Positions 35,933 to 44,670 of a stretch of 64,000 nucleotides of DNA are shown piece after piece. Under the pieces are notes generated by a model. It was not told the DNA's origin. It did no database searches and worked only from the letters and a program-made list of their open reading frames with translations. The first letter of the stretch is position 1, and every line of letters starts with the position of its first letter. Both the position numbers and the translations under genes were made by a program. The stretch is from Rhodococcus jostii RHA1. GTDB taxonomy: Bacteria; Actinomycetota; Actinomycetes; Mycobacteriales; Mycobacteriaceae. The stretch is taken from the NCBI RefSeq assembly GCF_000014565.1, contig NC_008269.1, positions 496,001-560,000 on the forward strand, read 5' to 3'.

Positions 35933-37231
35933 ATGTTGACCGATCTGTCGTTGCTGTCGGGGCCGGTCCCCTTCGTGGTCGCCGCCACGGGTGCGGCGGG
36001 CGGTGTGTGGTTACTGACCGGGCGGGCGGGGTGGTTACGGCGCCGGGCGATACCGCTGTGCGCCGCCGCCGCGGGAGTCCTCACCGGTTTCCTCTGGTTC
36101 TGGGTGGAGCGAGTGTGGCGGCCACTTCCCGACCCGATACCCCTCACCGTTTACCTGTGGACGGCCCTCGCCCTGTGGGCGGTGACGTTGCTTATCTCCC
36201 GCATTCTCACCGCCCCCCGCCGTGTATGGGCGGCGGCGGTGTCGGTGGTTGCCGCCGTCGCCGTGGTCGCAGCCTGCGCGGTCCAGATCAACCTGTTCTT
36301 CGCGGCCTATCCCACGGTCGGCGCGGCCATGGGGTTCGAGCATGTGACCCGCATCGACTTCCAGGCAGTTCCCCCGCCCGTACCGACACCGATCGCGGGC
36401 CGACCCCTCGAATCCGTCTGGACGCCGCCGGCGGACATGCCGCATTCTGGCAAGATTACCTCGGTGACCATCCCCGGGGACCGTTCCCGGTTCTCCGCTC
36501 GGCGCGCCGAAATTTACCTTCCTCCGGCCTATTTCAGCGATCCACGACCGCAGCTACCGGTTCTCGTCCTCCTGGCCGGTCAACCCGGCCAGCCCAGAGA
36601 CTGGCTCACCGGAGGCAGGCTGGGCACCACCATGAACAACTACGCCCGCGACCACGGCGGGCTCGGACCCGTCGTGGTGGTCGCCGACGCGACCGGGTCG
36701 ACCTGGGGAAACCCGCTCTGCGTCGATTCGCCACTCGGAAATGCCGCAACCTACCTCGCCGAGGACGTGCCCGCCTGGACCAAGGCCCATCTTCAGGTCG
36801 ACCCCGACCCCGGCGGGTGGGCGATCGGCGGCCTGTCGTTGGGCGGAACCTGCGCGCTGCAGATGGCCACCAACTACCCCCAGACATATCCGACGTTCCT
36901 GGACCTCTCCGGAGACCCGGAGCCCACCCTCGGTGATCATCAACGCACCCTGGACGCCGCGTTCGGAGGCAATCAGGCCGCGTTCACTCGGGTCAATCCC
37001 CTCGATCTGCTTGCCGAACATCACTATCCCCGCTCGGCCGGTGTCTTCGTGGTCGGTAGCCACGACGACGAACTCAAACCGTCGATCCGTAAAGCCTGTG
37101 ACGCCGCCCGGCAGGCGGGGATGGACGTGACCTACACGGAGGTTCGCGGCGGCCACAACTTCGCGGTGTGGGCCGCCGCACTCGCCACCGAGATGGACTG
37201 GCTGGCCGCCCGGCTGGGGCTCACAACCTGA
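35933..37231 (+). CDS. Membrane-anchored esterase of the alpha/beta-hydrolase fold
   Basis: A 432-residue protein. Four N-terminal membrane helices (about 8-130) are followed by an esterase-D/antigen-85-like hydrolase domain: FSARRAEIYLPPAYF, nucleophile elbow GGLSLGG (Ser), the acid near VVGSHDDELKP and the His in RGGHNFAVW. Antigen-85-type enzymes act on mycolate esters in mycolata, so envelope lipid work is plausible. AGGGG precedes ATG 35933. Confidence 0.85.
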   Translation: MLTDLSLLSGPVPFVVAATGAAGGVWLLTGRAGWLRRRAIPLCAAAAGVLTGFLWFWVERVWRPLPDPIPLTVYLWTALALWAVTLLISRILTAPRRVWAAAVSVVAAVAVVAACAVQINLFFAAYPTVGAAMGFEHVTRIDFQAVPPPVPTPIAGRPLESVWTPPADMPHSGKITSVTIPGDRSRFSARRAEIYLPPAYFSDPRPQLPVLVLLAGQPGQPRDWLTGGRLGTTMNNYARDHGGLGPVVVVADATGSTWGNPLCVDSPLGNAATYLAEDVPAWTKAHLQVDPDPGGWAIGGLSLGGTCALQMATNYPQTYPTFLDLSGDPEPTLGDHQRTLDAAFGGNQAAFTRVNPLDLLAEHHYPRSAGVFVVGSHDDELKPSIRKACDAARQAGMDVTYTEVRGGHNFAVWAAALATEMDWLAARLGLTT

Positions 37232-37384
37232 CCCCCCGGTGCTGCGGCGGCGGCGACCCTGACCGGGACTGCGGTGTGAAACAGGCGTAGGTGTCGGTGA
37301 GTGGGTGCCGGCCCCGGTGTGGGGAGATCGGTTTCTGCCGCGGTGTCGGGATCGGGCACGGGTCCGCGTAATGGCCACGTCACT

Positions 37385-38194
37385 TCAGGGTTTGACGAAC
37401 ACATCGTTGAGGGTGACGGTGCGCAGGTTTCGGTTCCGGATGATCTCGACGAGTTGCGGGTAAACGTGGGTGACCGGCAGGTAGTTGAGATGCCCGATGA
37501 CGATTGTTTGCGGGGTGAAGTACTGGTTGGCCATCTGAAGGATGTAGTCCTCGGTGATCAGCGACGAATCCGACAGCGAGCTGTACCACAGGGTCGGGAC
37601 GGTGTAGCCGAGGTCGGCGGCCACGGAGTCGACGGTGGCATTGTGTTTTCCGTAGGGCGGCCGGAAGTAGGGTGCGGCGTCGACGCCGTACGTCGTTTTC
37701 AGGAATTTGTGATTCTTGGTGAGTTCGTCGGCGATCCGACTCTTCGACACGGTCGTCAGGTCGGGATGGGACCAGGTGTGGTTGCCCAGCTGGATCTGAC
37801 CGCTGTCGACGAGTGGTCGCAGGAGAGTGGCGTTGTCGGTCCACGAGTCGTATTGGCCGTTGACGAAGTAGGTGAGACGGACCCCGGTGTCCTGGGCGAA
37901 CTGGGTGTAGAGCCGGACCACGTCGCTGTTGACGCCGTCGTCGACGGTGAGCGCGAGGAGGTCGCCGTTGCCGGGTAACGCTGTCAGGGTGCCGCCGCCG
38001 GGTAACTGGATTCGGGACCCGGCCGGCGGTGGCGGGAGTACCGCCGGTGGCGGGGATGCTACCGGCGTGGGTGCAACGCCCGGATCAGCGGGATCGGGGA
38101 CGGCGGTGCCCGGGGTTTCGGCATTGCTGATGCTGCAACCGGCCGCGCCGACAACGGTGGCCGCGGCGAGAGTGAGGAATTGGCGTCGATCCAC
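37385..38194 (-). CDS. Polysaccharide deacetylase lipoprotein (NodB family)
   Basis: A 269-residue carbohydrate-esterase-4 enzyme. The lipoprotein signal VDRRQFLTLAAATVVGAAGC ends in a lipobox Cys and is followed by a Pro-rich linker. NodB motifs are LTVDDG (catalytic Asp pair), HTWSHPDL (metal His) and RPPYG. It should deacetylate peptidoglycan or another cell-wall glycan outside the cell. GTG 38194 lies 6 bp after a -10 TACAAT (38206-38201), indicating a leaderless mRNA; no regulon box is present here. Confidence 0.85.
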   Translation of the reverse strand: MDRRQFLTLAAATVVGAAGCSISNAETPGTAVPDPADPGVAPTPVASPPPAVLPPPPAGSRIQLPGGGTLTALPGNGDLLALTVDDGVNSDVVRLYTQFAQDTGVRLTYFVNGQYDSWTDNATLLRPLVDSGQIQLGNHTWSHPDLTTVSKSRIADELTKNHKFLKTTYGVDAAPYFRPPYGKHNATVDSVAADLGYTVPTLWYSSLSDSSLITEDYILQMANQYFTPQTIVIGHLNYLPVTHVYPQLVEIIRNRNLRTVTLNDVFVKP

Positions 38195-38351
38195 GGCCGC
38201 ATTGTAGGGGTGTGCGATGAACGTCGATGGTGTGCGACGCGGACTCCACCAGTGCGGTCCCCCACCTTGCCTGGGGGTGCCTCCGTATTGATTGCGGCGG
38301 ACCGCAGCACGAGTTGCATCCACTCGAATCGCGCATGAAGCTGAGATTCGT

Positions 38352-38385
38352 TCTCAGCGTTCTTTCAGCATGGAAAAGCTAGGCT
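38352..38385 (+). promoter_or_regulatory. PhoP-like box and promoter, MspA porin
   Basis: TCTCAGC (38352) GTTC TTTCAGC (38363), -10 TAGGCT at 38380. The next plus-strand gene is the porin at 38663, giving a leader of about 270 bp. Confidence 0.7.
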
Positions 38386-38662
38386 TCCTCAGCTCACCTA
38401 GGACACAGCCATCTGTCTCCGTCGCGCGCCGGAGCCGACGTGAGCCGGAGCCGCATGTCCACGGGACATGCGCACTTTGCTAGGACCGAATCTCGTTGCC
38501 CAGCAACATTATGGGCCCCTGCAGGGTCTCGCCGTGCCACCGATCGGACACCGAAAATATAGGTCGCGAACTTCTTATCAATACTGAGATTTGATGCGCC
38601 CCTGTGGATACGCTTCGCATACTTCTTCATCTCTGTTTCGAAGCACACTGAATGGGGTCGGC

Positions 38663-39364
38663 ATGACAGAAATCAGCACATCTCGCTTTGGGTACAGATC
38701 ATTCACCCGCGCAGTCGCAGTCGCAGGAATCGCCGTGCTCGCCATAGTCTTGGGCAACGGCACCGCCTCGGCCGGCGTGGACAATTCCAGCTCCGTCGTC
38801 GACGCGCGGGGCAATCGGATCGAAGTCCTGCAGGGCGACACGTCGTATCAGGTGGTCCCGCCGCTGGATGGTGTTCCCACCAGTGTCGAGTTCTTCCACA
38901 ACGGTTACGCCGAGGTCAACATCACCGGCCCGAACGCGGCAGAGTTCAAGGGCACCAAGCTCACCGTCGGCTACCAGATCGGCTATCCGATCGCGTTGAG
39001 CGGCGCGACTATCGTCCTCAATTCACCCGGGCTGGGGTTTGTGATCGGTTCGAGCAACGGGATCGATCTCGGACTCGTCCCAACACCCACGTTAGATCTG
39101 CACGCGGGCAGCAACGTCGGGCTCGCCGGTGACATCATCCCATCGCAGGAACTCGACATCGACTTGGCACCGGGCGGCATCACCACCGTCCCGCTGCTGG
39201 AGAACCAGTCATTCGACGGACCGGCGGCGTCGGTCCGAATGCAGGGAGTCCATGGTTCCATCTCCGGTGCGCTCGGTGCGGTCACCATCCGGCCGTACGC
39301 CACCGCCGTCACTTCACATGGTGACACCGTCACGACGTATGGCATGCCGCAGAAGCTGAATTAG
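38663..39364 (+). CDS. MspA-family porin
   Basis: A 233-residue outer-membrane channel protein of mycolic-acid bacteria. A signal peptide of about 37 residues ends near GTASA. The mature part follows MspA closely: D..S.V.D..G....V, EFKGTKLTVGYQIGYPIALSG, and the C-terminal VTTYGMPQKLN. The ATG is preceded by GGGG. A perfect 19-bp hairpin follows at 39413. Control by an envelope-type regulator would alter outer-membrane permeability. Confidence 0.9.
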   Translation: MTEISTSRFGYRSFTRAVAVAGIAVLAIVLGNGTASAGVDNSSSVVDARGNRIEVLQGDTSYQVVPPLDGVPTSVEFFHNGYAEVNITGPNAAEFKGTKLTVGYQIGYPIALSGATIVLNSPGLGFVIGSSNGIDLGLVPTPTLDLHAGSNVGLAGDIIPSQELDIDLAPGGITTVPLLENQSFDGPAASVRMQGVHGSISGALGAVTIRPYATAVTSHGDTVTTYGMPQKLN

Positions 39365-39412
39365 TCTTCGCCGTCCAGCGACTACTGGTCCTGCGACGAC
39401 ACGAGAAATGAC

Positions 39413-39455
39413 AACAGCAGGCCGACGCGACCGACAGTCGCGTCGGCCTGCTGTT
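39413..39455. terminator. Strong bidirectional hairpin terminator
   Basis: A perfect 19-bp stem (AACAGCAGGCCGACGCGAC and its complement) around a 5-base loop. It serves the porin gene and any minus-strand transcript from 39739. Confidence 0.9.
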
Positions 39456-39523
39456 GCGTGGGCGGTCCGAGCGGAGGTGTGGATTACCGCGGGCAGGTCG
39501 CGTCGCGAGTGCAATCGGCGATT

Positions 39524-39608
39524 TCACCGGTTGGCGAAGCGGCGTCGAACGACAGCTGTTCCTCCGACGGCCGCCAGGCAAGAGAAGCAACACCAGCAGC
39601 ACATTCAT
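39524..39608 (-). pseudogene. Tiny one-helix membrane peptide, one extra base
   Basis: Behind GGAGA, ATG 39608 reads MNVLLVLLLL. After removal of one C near 39577 it continues LAAVGGTAVVRRRFANR-stop, a well-formed 27-residue single-pass peptide with a basic tail. As written, the frame instead runs on through the terminator. It lies between a regulon promoter (39739-39772) and a terminator (39413), which supports a short dedicated transcript. It may be an sRNA instead of an mRNA. Confidence 0.4.
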
Positions 39609-39738
39609 CACCGATGTCTCCGATAGCAGGTTTGTCCGATCAGGGTCAGTCGGTTGCCCGTCGACCTACACCGCTGCAGCGGTTGACCTTCCGTTTCTGG
39701 TCTGCACCGCGACTACGTCCACAGGGCGATCCCGCGCG

Positions 39739-39772
39739 ATGGTATGACGCGGGTGCTGTGAAATCGCTGAGA
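39739..39772 (-). promoter_or_regulatory. PhoP-like box and promoter, short minus-strand transcript
   Basis: Minus strand: TCTCAGC (39772-39766), TCACAGC (39761-39755), -10 TACCAT (39744-39739), spacing 17. With the hairpin at 39413-39455 it defines a transcript of about 320 nt. Confidence 0.7.
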
Positions 39773-39784
39773 GAAGACCGGATT

Positions 39785-39839
39785 GTCCGTTGTAAGGCAG
39801 GAACGGACGCATTTCGTCTGTCCGTTGGTTGTAACGGAC
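39785..39839. promoter_or_regulatory. Two adjacent GTCCGTT/AACGGAC palindromes
   Basis: GTCCGTT...AACGGAC occurs twice in tandem (about 39785-39808 and 39820-39839), just upstream of the minus-strand promoter. Four copies of one heptamer in alternating orientation suggest paired operators or a structured element. The binding protein is unknown. Apart from the box at 40116-40149 and the hairpin at 40257, I see no gene from 39840 to 40631. Confidence 0.55.
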
Positions 39840-40115
39840 GTCGACACCGCGCAGCGCGGCAGGCCGTTCACCACCGACGATTGACAGAACCCGGTGTGTC
39901 ACTGCACGACACTCTGCAACGACACTGCAATGGTCGGAGCGTCACGCCGGCCAGGCGGGTCGAGTGGCGTGGGGAGTCAGGCACCGGCCGTGTCCCGGTT
40001 GGGGAAGTTCGGCGGATCGTTCGCGGCTTAGACGGTGCCCCGAAATGACACAAAGGGGTTGCGATAGAGAGGATTTCATAAGCACTCTGAACCGGTGGTC
40101 AGCGATTTTGCGCGG

Positions 40116-40149
40116 AGTATGCCCTAGTCCCGCTGAGAGAATGTTGAGA
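40116..40149 (-). promoter_or_regulatory. Orphan PhoP-like promoter with extra repeats
   Basis: Minus strand: TCTCAAC (40149-40143), TCTCAGC (40138-40132), -10 CATACT (40121-40116), spacing 17. Further CTCAG repeats lie upstream to about 40166. No convincing downstream gene was found. Confidence 0.6.
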
Positions 40150-40256
40150 ACTGAGACGTCTCTGAGAAGACGAGAATCCGTCACTGTTCGCCCACCGTGA
40201 CTGCGTAGGATTCAGGCTGTGCTGCAGTCGCTGCAACCGATACGGCGGCACACTTC

Positions 40257-40295
40257 GGCCCCCGCTCACTGCCCCCTAGATGTGGTGGCGGGGGC
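40257..40295. terminator. G+C-rich hairpin
   Basis: GGCCCCCGC and GCGGGGGCC form a 9-bp stem around a loop of about 20 bases. It could terminate transcription from the right or the left. Confidence 0.35.
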
Positions 40296-40631
40296 CCTTC
40301 ACACCTCACCTGGCCTGTGGCGCAGTACACCAACTCCCCGGGCGCGGTGGAAAATCCGGATCCCGGCACCGACCGACTTGGGCGCCAGCGACGCGGACCT
40401 CGTCGGCGGCCCAGTCAGTCGGAGATCATTCCCTGGCGCAGGGGAACATTCGGTACCAGAACAGGCTGCGGTCCTGCCGGTGGAGAATCTGCGGCTCCGC
40501 TTTGAGTGGTGTAGTAGCTGGCTGTCGGATCGGGCTCGCCCCGGCTGGTGAGCGTCCGGTGGAACACGCCTCGATCAAGCGCGGGGCCGGAACAGCGACA
40601 TCGCACCTGTCGCGCAGCCGGGTCGGGTCGG

Positions 40632-43286
40632 CTATTCGCGGAGCACGCTGATCGGATACCGGGCGGCCGTGTCCGCGGCGGCGGCGGTGACGGCGGCGAT
40701 GGCCGCGGCCGTCGCCGCGGCCACCAGGGTCAGATAGGCCCAGGGCACTGCGAGTGTCGCCGGGGGTGGGTCGAAGACCCCGGAGAGCACCGCGACGAGC
40801 AGATGGGACAGGACCACACCGCCGATCACCCCGAGTGCTGCCCCGCCGGCGGTGACGACGGCGGCCTCGGCGAGCACGATCGACGCGGTGTGACGCCGGG
40901 TGCCGCCGAGCGCGGTGACAATCGCGAAGGTGCGCCGACGCTCCGCGAACCCCGACGCTAGCATCAACGCCGACCCGGCCGCGGCGAGGACCGCGGCGTA
41001 ACCCAGTTCGAGTCGGGTCAACCCCCGCAGATCGACGGAAGTGAGAGTGGATCCGACAGTGCCACGCACCGTGGTGATATCGGTGACGGTGGCCCCGGTA
41101 CCGAGTGCATCGGACACCGCCTGGCGCACCGCCGGGGTGTCCGCCCCACCGGTGTCGATGAGGAACGCGCCGACCGCCGGGTTCGCGGTCACCTGGGCGA
41201 GGTAGGCGGCGTTGGCGACGAGGAAGCTGTCCTTCGGTGCCGTCGGGAACTCTTTGACCACCCCGAGGAAGCGGAACGGCACGGTCTCGAATGCCGTCGT
41301 GGCGGCGTCTTGGATCCGCAGCTTCACCGGGTCGCCGGGGGAAAGTTGGAAGTCCGCCACGGTTTCGGCGCTGACCAGAACCCCGTCCGGTTGGGCAGCG
41401 AGGCGGTCCATCAGTTGTGCGGCGGTACCGCCATCGAAGTAGCTGTCCTGCAGCAGCGCCGCTCCGGTGATGGTGGTGGGGTCGACGCCGTACAGGTCTT
41501 GCAGGTCCGCGCCGACATAGGCGAAGCGGTGTTGGAGCGGTTCGACATCTCGGACGCCGGGAATCCGGCGCAATTCGCCTGTGAGGTCCGATCCGATGGT
41601 GGCGGTGGGAGGTTCGGTGACGGTGACGTCGGCGCCGTTGGTCAATCGGGCATCGACCTCGGCCTGTTGCCGGTAGGTGCTGTTGAACACCGCGGTCGAG
41701 AGGGCGAACATCCCGGCCAACGCCACGACCGCGACCGACCGGGCGAGTGCGCGGCGATTGCGGGCGAGCATCGCCGCTACCGTGCTCGACAGCGGGCCCG
41801 CCAACGGCCGCAACAGGGCTGCGCCGAAGCGGCGGCCCCTACCGAGGGTGAGATCGGCCAGTCGCAGTGTCAGCAGGGCTGTCCCGATCCACAGCAGCGC
41901 CGGTCCGGCGAAGGTCCAATAGCTCACCGACAACGCGGTCACCCCCTCCGGCGCGAGCACCAGGGCGTACCCGGCGCGGCTGGTGACCTGGTAGACGGCG
42001 AACGCCGCGGCCAGCGCGAGGAAGTCGACCCCGGCCAGCCGCCACAGCGGACGCCGGGTGCGGCCGATCGCGGCGCGGGCAGCGGCCGCCGTCGAGAACC
42101 GCAGATCACGCAGGGCGGGAGTGAGAACGGTGACCGCCGTCAGCACCACACCCGCCGCGGCGGCCGAGAGCAACCAGGACAGGGACACCGGCGACCCCAC
42201 CACCACGCGCTCGACGACGATGCCGGCCCCGGCGCCGACCACACCGCCGATCAGCCCCACCGCCACCGCCTCGGACCCGGCCACAGCGGTGAGCTGCCCG
42301 CCACCGGCACCGCGGGCGCGCAGCAACCCCAACTCCTGGCGACGACGTGCCGCCCCGCCGGCGGTGATCACCGCGGCAAGGACCGCGGACAACGCGACAC
42401 CGGGCAGACCCAGGAACAGAAACAGCACCTGCGAATACAGGGCGTCCTGGCGGGCCGCGTCGAGGGTGGCGTCGAGGTTGTCCCCCACCAGTGCGGCGCC
42501 GGCGAGGGTTGCCTCGAGGTTGCGGGCGCCGCCGATGTCGGCAGCGTAGGCGGCGGCCGGATCCGGGGGCAGATTCCGGTCCCGGCCGACATGCACCTGC
42601 GCACGCACCACCGCCGGATCGTCCCGCTGCCCGGGGGCGAAGAGGGCGTCGAACTCCGCGATAGGCAGCAGCAGCACATTGTCCGGGGGTGCCTGCGGCT
42701 GCGCGGCGGCCGGGGCGGCGACGGTCTGGAACAGTGAATCCGCCTGCGGCAGATCCACGACCGCGGCCACCGTCTCGGCGGCGGTGCCGCCGCCGGGCAA
42801 CCGGACGGTGATCACCGACCCCACAGTCGCCCGCAGATTCGATGCGGTCTGCTGCGCCAGCAGCACCCCGGAGTCGGCTCCGCTGAGGGTGCGGATCGTG
42901 CCGGGAAAATGCTGCCGGTACCGATCCGGGATACCGACGATGACCGCCGGCCCGGTGCTCACGGCGGTGCCCCCGCCGGCGGCGAAGAGCCCGGCGCTGT
43001 CACCGAAGCGGACCGGGTCCGCCACCCGAACCCCCGGATAGGACCGGATCTGATCGAGGACGGTGCCCGGATCGGCGCCGGGCTGCACCTGGATCTGCCA
43101 GTCGACGGCGACCGCCCGGGCGGCCCGGTCGGTCATGGTGGCCTTGGACGCGGCGAGGAACCCTCCGAGGGCGGTGAGGAGACTGACCGCGATCGCGAGA
43201 CAGGCAGCGGCGCCGAGGAGTCTGCCGCGACGGCGGCGCAGCAAGCCGGTCAACCACATCCCTGCCAGGGCCAGGCTTGTGCTCAT
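40632..43286 (-). CDS. FtsX/MacB-like ABC transporter permease
   Basis: An 884-residue permease with one N-terminal helix, a large extracytoplasmic domain, three helices, then a second extracytoplasmic domain and a final set of helices: two FtsX modules as in lipoprotein/peptide exporters (MacB/LolC class). The ATG at 43286 overlaps the upstream ATPase stop (ATGA). It belongs to an operon with two ATPases and a lipoprotein, suggesting lipoprotein or cell-wall enzyme control and not nutrient uptake. Confidence 0.85.
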   Translation of the reverse strand: MSTSLALAGMWLTGLLRRRRGRLLGAAACLAIAVSLLTALGGFLAASKATMTDRAARAVAVDWQIQVQPGADPGTVLDQIRSYPGVRVADPVRFGDSAGLFAAGGGTAVSTGPAVIVGIPDRYRQHFPGTIRTLSGADSGVLLAQQTASNLRATVGSVITVRLPGGGTAAETVAAVVDLPQADSLFQTVAAPAAAQPQAPPDNVLLLPIAEFDALFAPGQRDDPAVVRAQVHVGRDRNLPPDPAAAYAADIGGARNLEATLAGAALVGDNLDATLDAARQDALYSQVLFLFLGLPGVALSAVLAAVITAGGAARRRQELGLLRARGAGGGQLTAVAGSEAVAVGLIGGVVGAGAGIVVERVVVGSPVSLSWLLSAAAAGVVLTAVTVLTPALRDLRFSTAAAARAAIGRTRRPLWRLAGVDFLALAAAFAVYQVTSRAGYALVLAPEGVTALSVSYWTFAGPALLWIGTALLTLRLADLTLGRGRRFGAALLRPLAGPLSSTVAAMLARNRRALARSVAVVALAGMFALSTAVFNSTYRQQAEVDARLTNGADVTVTEPPTATIGSDLTGELRRIPGVRDVEPLQHRFAYVGADLQDLYGVDPTTITGAALLQDSYFDGGTAAQLMDRLAAQPDGVLVSAETVADFQLSPGDPVKLRIQDAATTAFETVPFRFLGVVKEFPTAPKDSFLVANAAYLAQVTANPAVGAFLIDTGGADTPAVRQAVSDALGTGATVTDITTVRGTVGSTLTSVDLRGLTRLELGYAAVLAAAGSALMLASGFAERRRTFAIVTALGGTRRHTASIVLAEAAVVTAGGAALGVIGGVVLSHLLVAVLSGVFDPPPATLAVPWAYLTLVAAATAAAIAAVTAAAADTAARYPISVLRE

Positions 43287-43996
43287 GGCGTGGGAGGGAC
43301 CGAGGTGGTCGGTGACCGGATCTGCAGGCGGCCGCCGCGCATCGACCACCGGACCGGGCAGCGCCCGGCGACCGTGTCGTCATGGGTGCTCACGACCGGG
43401 GCCGCGCCGAGCATGTTGACGGTCTCGAACAGCACGTCGAGGACCTCGGCGCCGGTGCGGTGGTCGAGTTGCCCGGTTAGCTCGTCCGCCAGAACGAGTC
43501 GCGCGGTGCCGGCCAGCACGCGGGCGAGCGCAACCCGGTGCGCTTGCCCACCGGACAGTTCCTCCGGAAGCCGCCCGGCCAGCGGTTCGAGCCCCAGCCG
43601 AGCCAACGCGGTCCTCGCCCGCGCCCGAGCCGCGGTGTCCGAGCAGCCGGCCAAAACCTGCGGGAGCGCCACGTTTTCGGTGACATCGAGGGCCGGAATC
43701 AGGCTCGGAGCCTGAAAGACCACCCCGATGCGGGTGCGGTCGCGGCGGGGATCGGCGCCCAGCCCCGGCCAGGAAAGGTGCCCCGCGCTGGGGGCGTCGA
43801 GGGCCGCGAACAGGTGGATCAGGGACGATTTCCCCGAGCCGGACGGGCCGATCAGGGCGATGCGGGCACCGCGGTCGATGTCGGCGCTGACGGAGTCGAC
43901 CGCCACCCGCGCGGTGCGCCCGGACCCGAAGACCCTGCTCAGATCCCGGCACCGCAGCACCGGCCCGGCTGCGGCACTCCCCGGCAGGGTGCTCAT
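43283..43996 (-). CDS. ABC transporter ATPase (LolD/MacB type)
   Basis: A 237-residue ATPase with Walker A GPSGSGKSS, signature LSGGQAHRVALARVL, Walker B LVLADELTGQLD and the H-loop STHDD. The Walker B Asp-Glu is intact. Its ATG (43996) overlaps the stop of the upstream ATPase by one base and its stop overlaps the permease start. Two different ATPases paired with one permease is unusual. Confidence 0.85.
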   Translation of the reverse strand: MSTLPGSAAAGPVLRCRDLSRVFGSGRTARVAVDSVSADIDRGARIALIGPSGSGKSSLIHLFAALDAPSAGHLSWPGLGADPRRDRTRIGVVFQAPSLIPALDVTENVALPQVLAGCSDTAARARARTALARLGLEPLAGRLPEELSGGQAHRVALARVLAGTARLVLADELTGQLDHRTGAEVLDVLFETVNMLGAAPVVSTHDDTVAGRCPVRWSMRGGRLQIRSPTTSVPPTP

Positions 43997-44670
43997 CACA
44001 GCACCCGACCGTCGACCAGTTCGATCACCCGGTCCGCCCTCGCCCGCACCGCCGGGCTGTGACTGGCGACCAGCACCGCCGCCCCGCGCCGGCACCACGC
44101 CCGCAGGAGTTCGAGCACCGCATGTTCGGAAGCGGGATCGAGCTCCCCGGTCGGTTCGTCGGCGAGGACCACGGCGGGATCGTTCGCCAGGGCGACCGCC
44201 AGCCCGGCGCGGGCCGTCTCGCCCCCGGACAGCGAGGACGGATACGAATCGGCCACCGCTGCGAGCCCGAGCCGCGACAGCAGATCAGGCACCGGCACCC
44301 GGCGGGCAGGAGCAACCAGTCGGCGTACCAGGCGCACGTTCTGGGCTACGGTCAGGTGCTCGAACAGGTTGTCCTGCTGAAACAGCACCCCGATGTGGTC
44401 GGCGCGGAGTCGGGCGCGGACGGTCTCGGGTCGATGGCTGAGCGCTTCGCCGTGCACGCGCACCATGCCGCCGTCGGGCTCGTCCAGGCCCGCCAGACAC
44501 GCCAGCAGCGTGGACTTACCAGATCCCGAGGGGCCCGCGACGGCGACCATCTCACCGCCGCTGATCCCCAGCGACACTCCGCGCAACGCCAGCGTCTCCT
44601 CGCCGGCGGCGCGGTAGAACCGGTAGAGCTCCACGGCGGTGATCACCCCACCCCCGGGGTCGGCGGTCAC
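43996..44670 (-). CDS. Second ABC transporter ATPase
   Basis: A 224-residue LolD-type ATPase: Walker A GPSGSGKST, Q-loop LFQQDNLF, signature LSGGETARAGLAVAL (Glu-Thr replaces the usual Gln-Gln), Walker B AVVLADEPTGELD, H-loop ASHSP. The GTG at 44670 overlaps the lipoprotein stop (GTGA); the longer open frame upstream is only antisense or shadow coding. It probably forms a heterodimer with the ATPase at 43283 (inference). Confidence 0.8.
   Translation of the reverse strand: MTADPGGGVITAVELYRFYRAAGEETLALRGVSLGISGGEMVAVAGPSGSGKSTLLACLAGLDEPDGGMVRVHGEALSHRPETVRARLRADHIGVLFQQDNLFEHLTVAQNVRLVRRLVAPARRVPVPDLLSRLGLAAVADSYPSSLSGGETARAGLAVALANDPAVVLADEPTGELDPASEHAVLELLRAWCRRGAAVLVASHSPAVRARADRVIELVDGRVL

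Noticed and set aside
39330..39611. 93-codon minus-strand frame starting MMNVLLVLLLL
   Set aside because: After codon 12 it becomes Arg/Ser-rich and runs through the strong terminator. The other frame gives a better small peptide.
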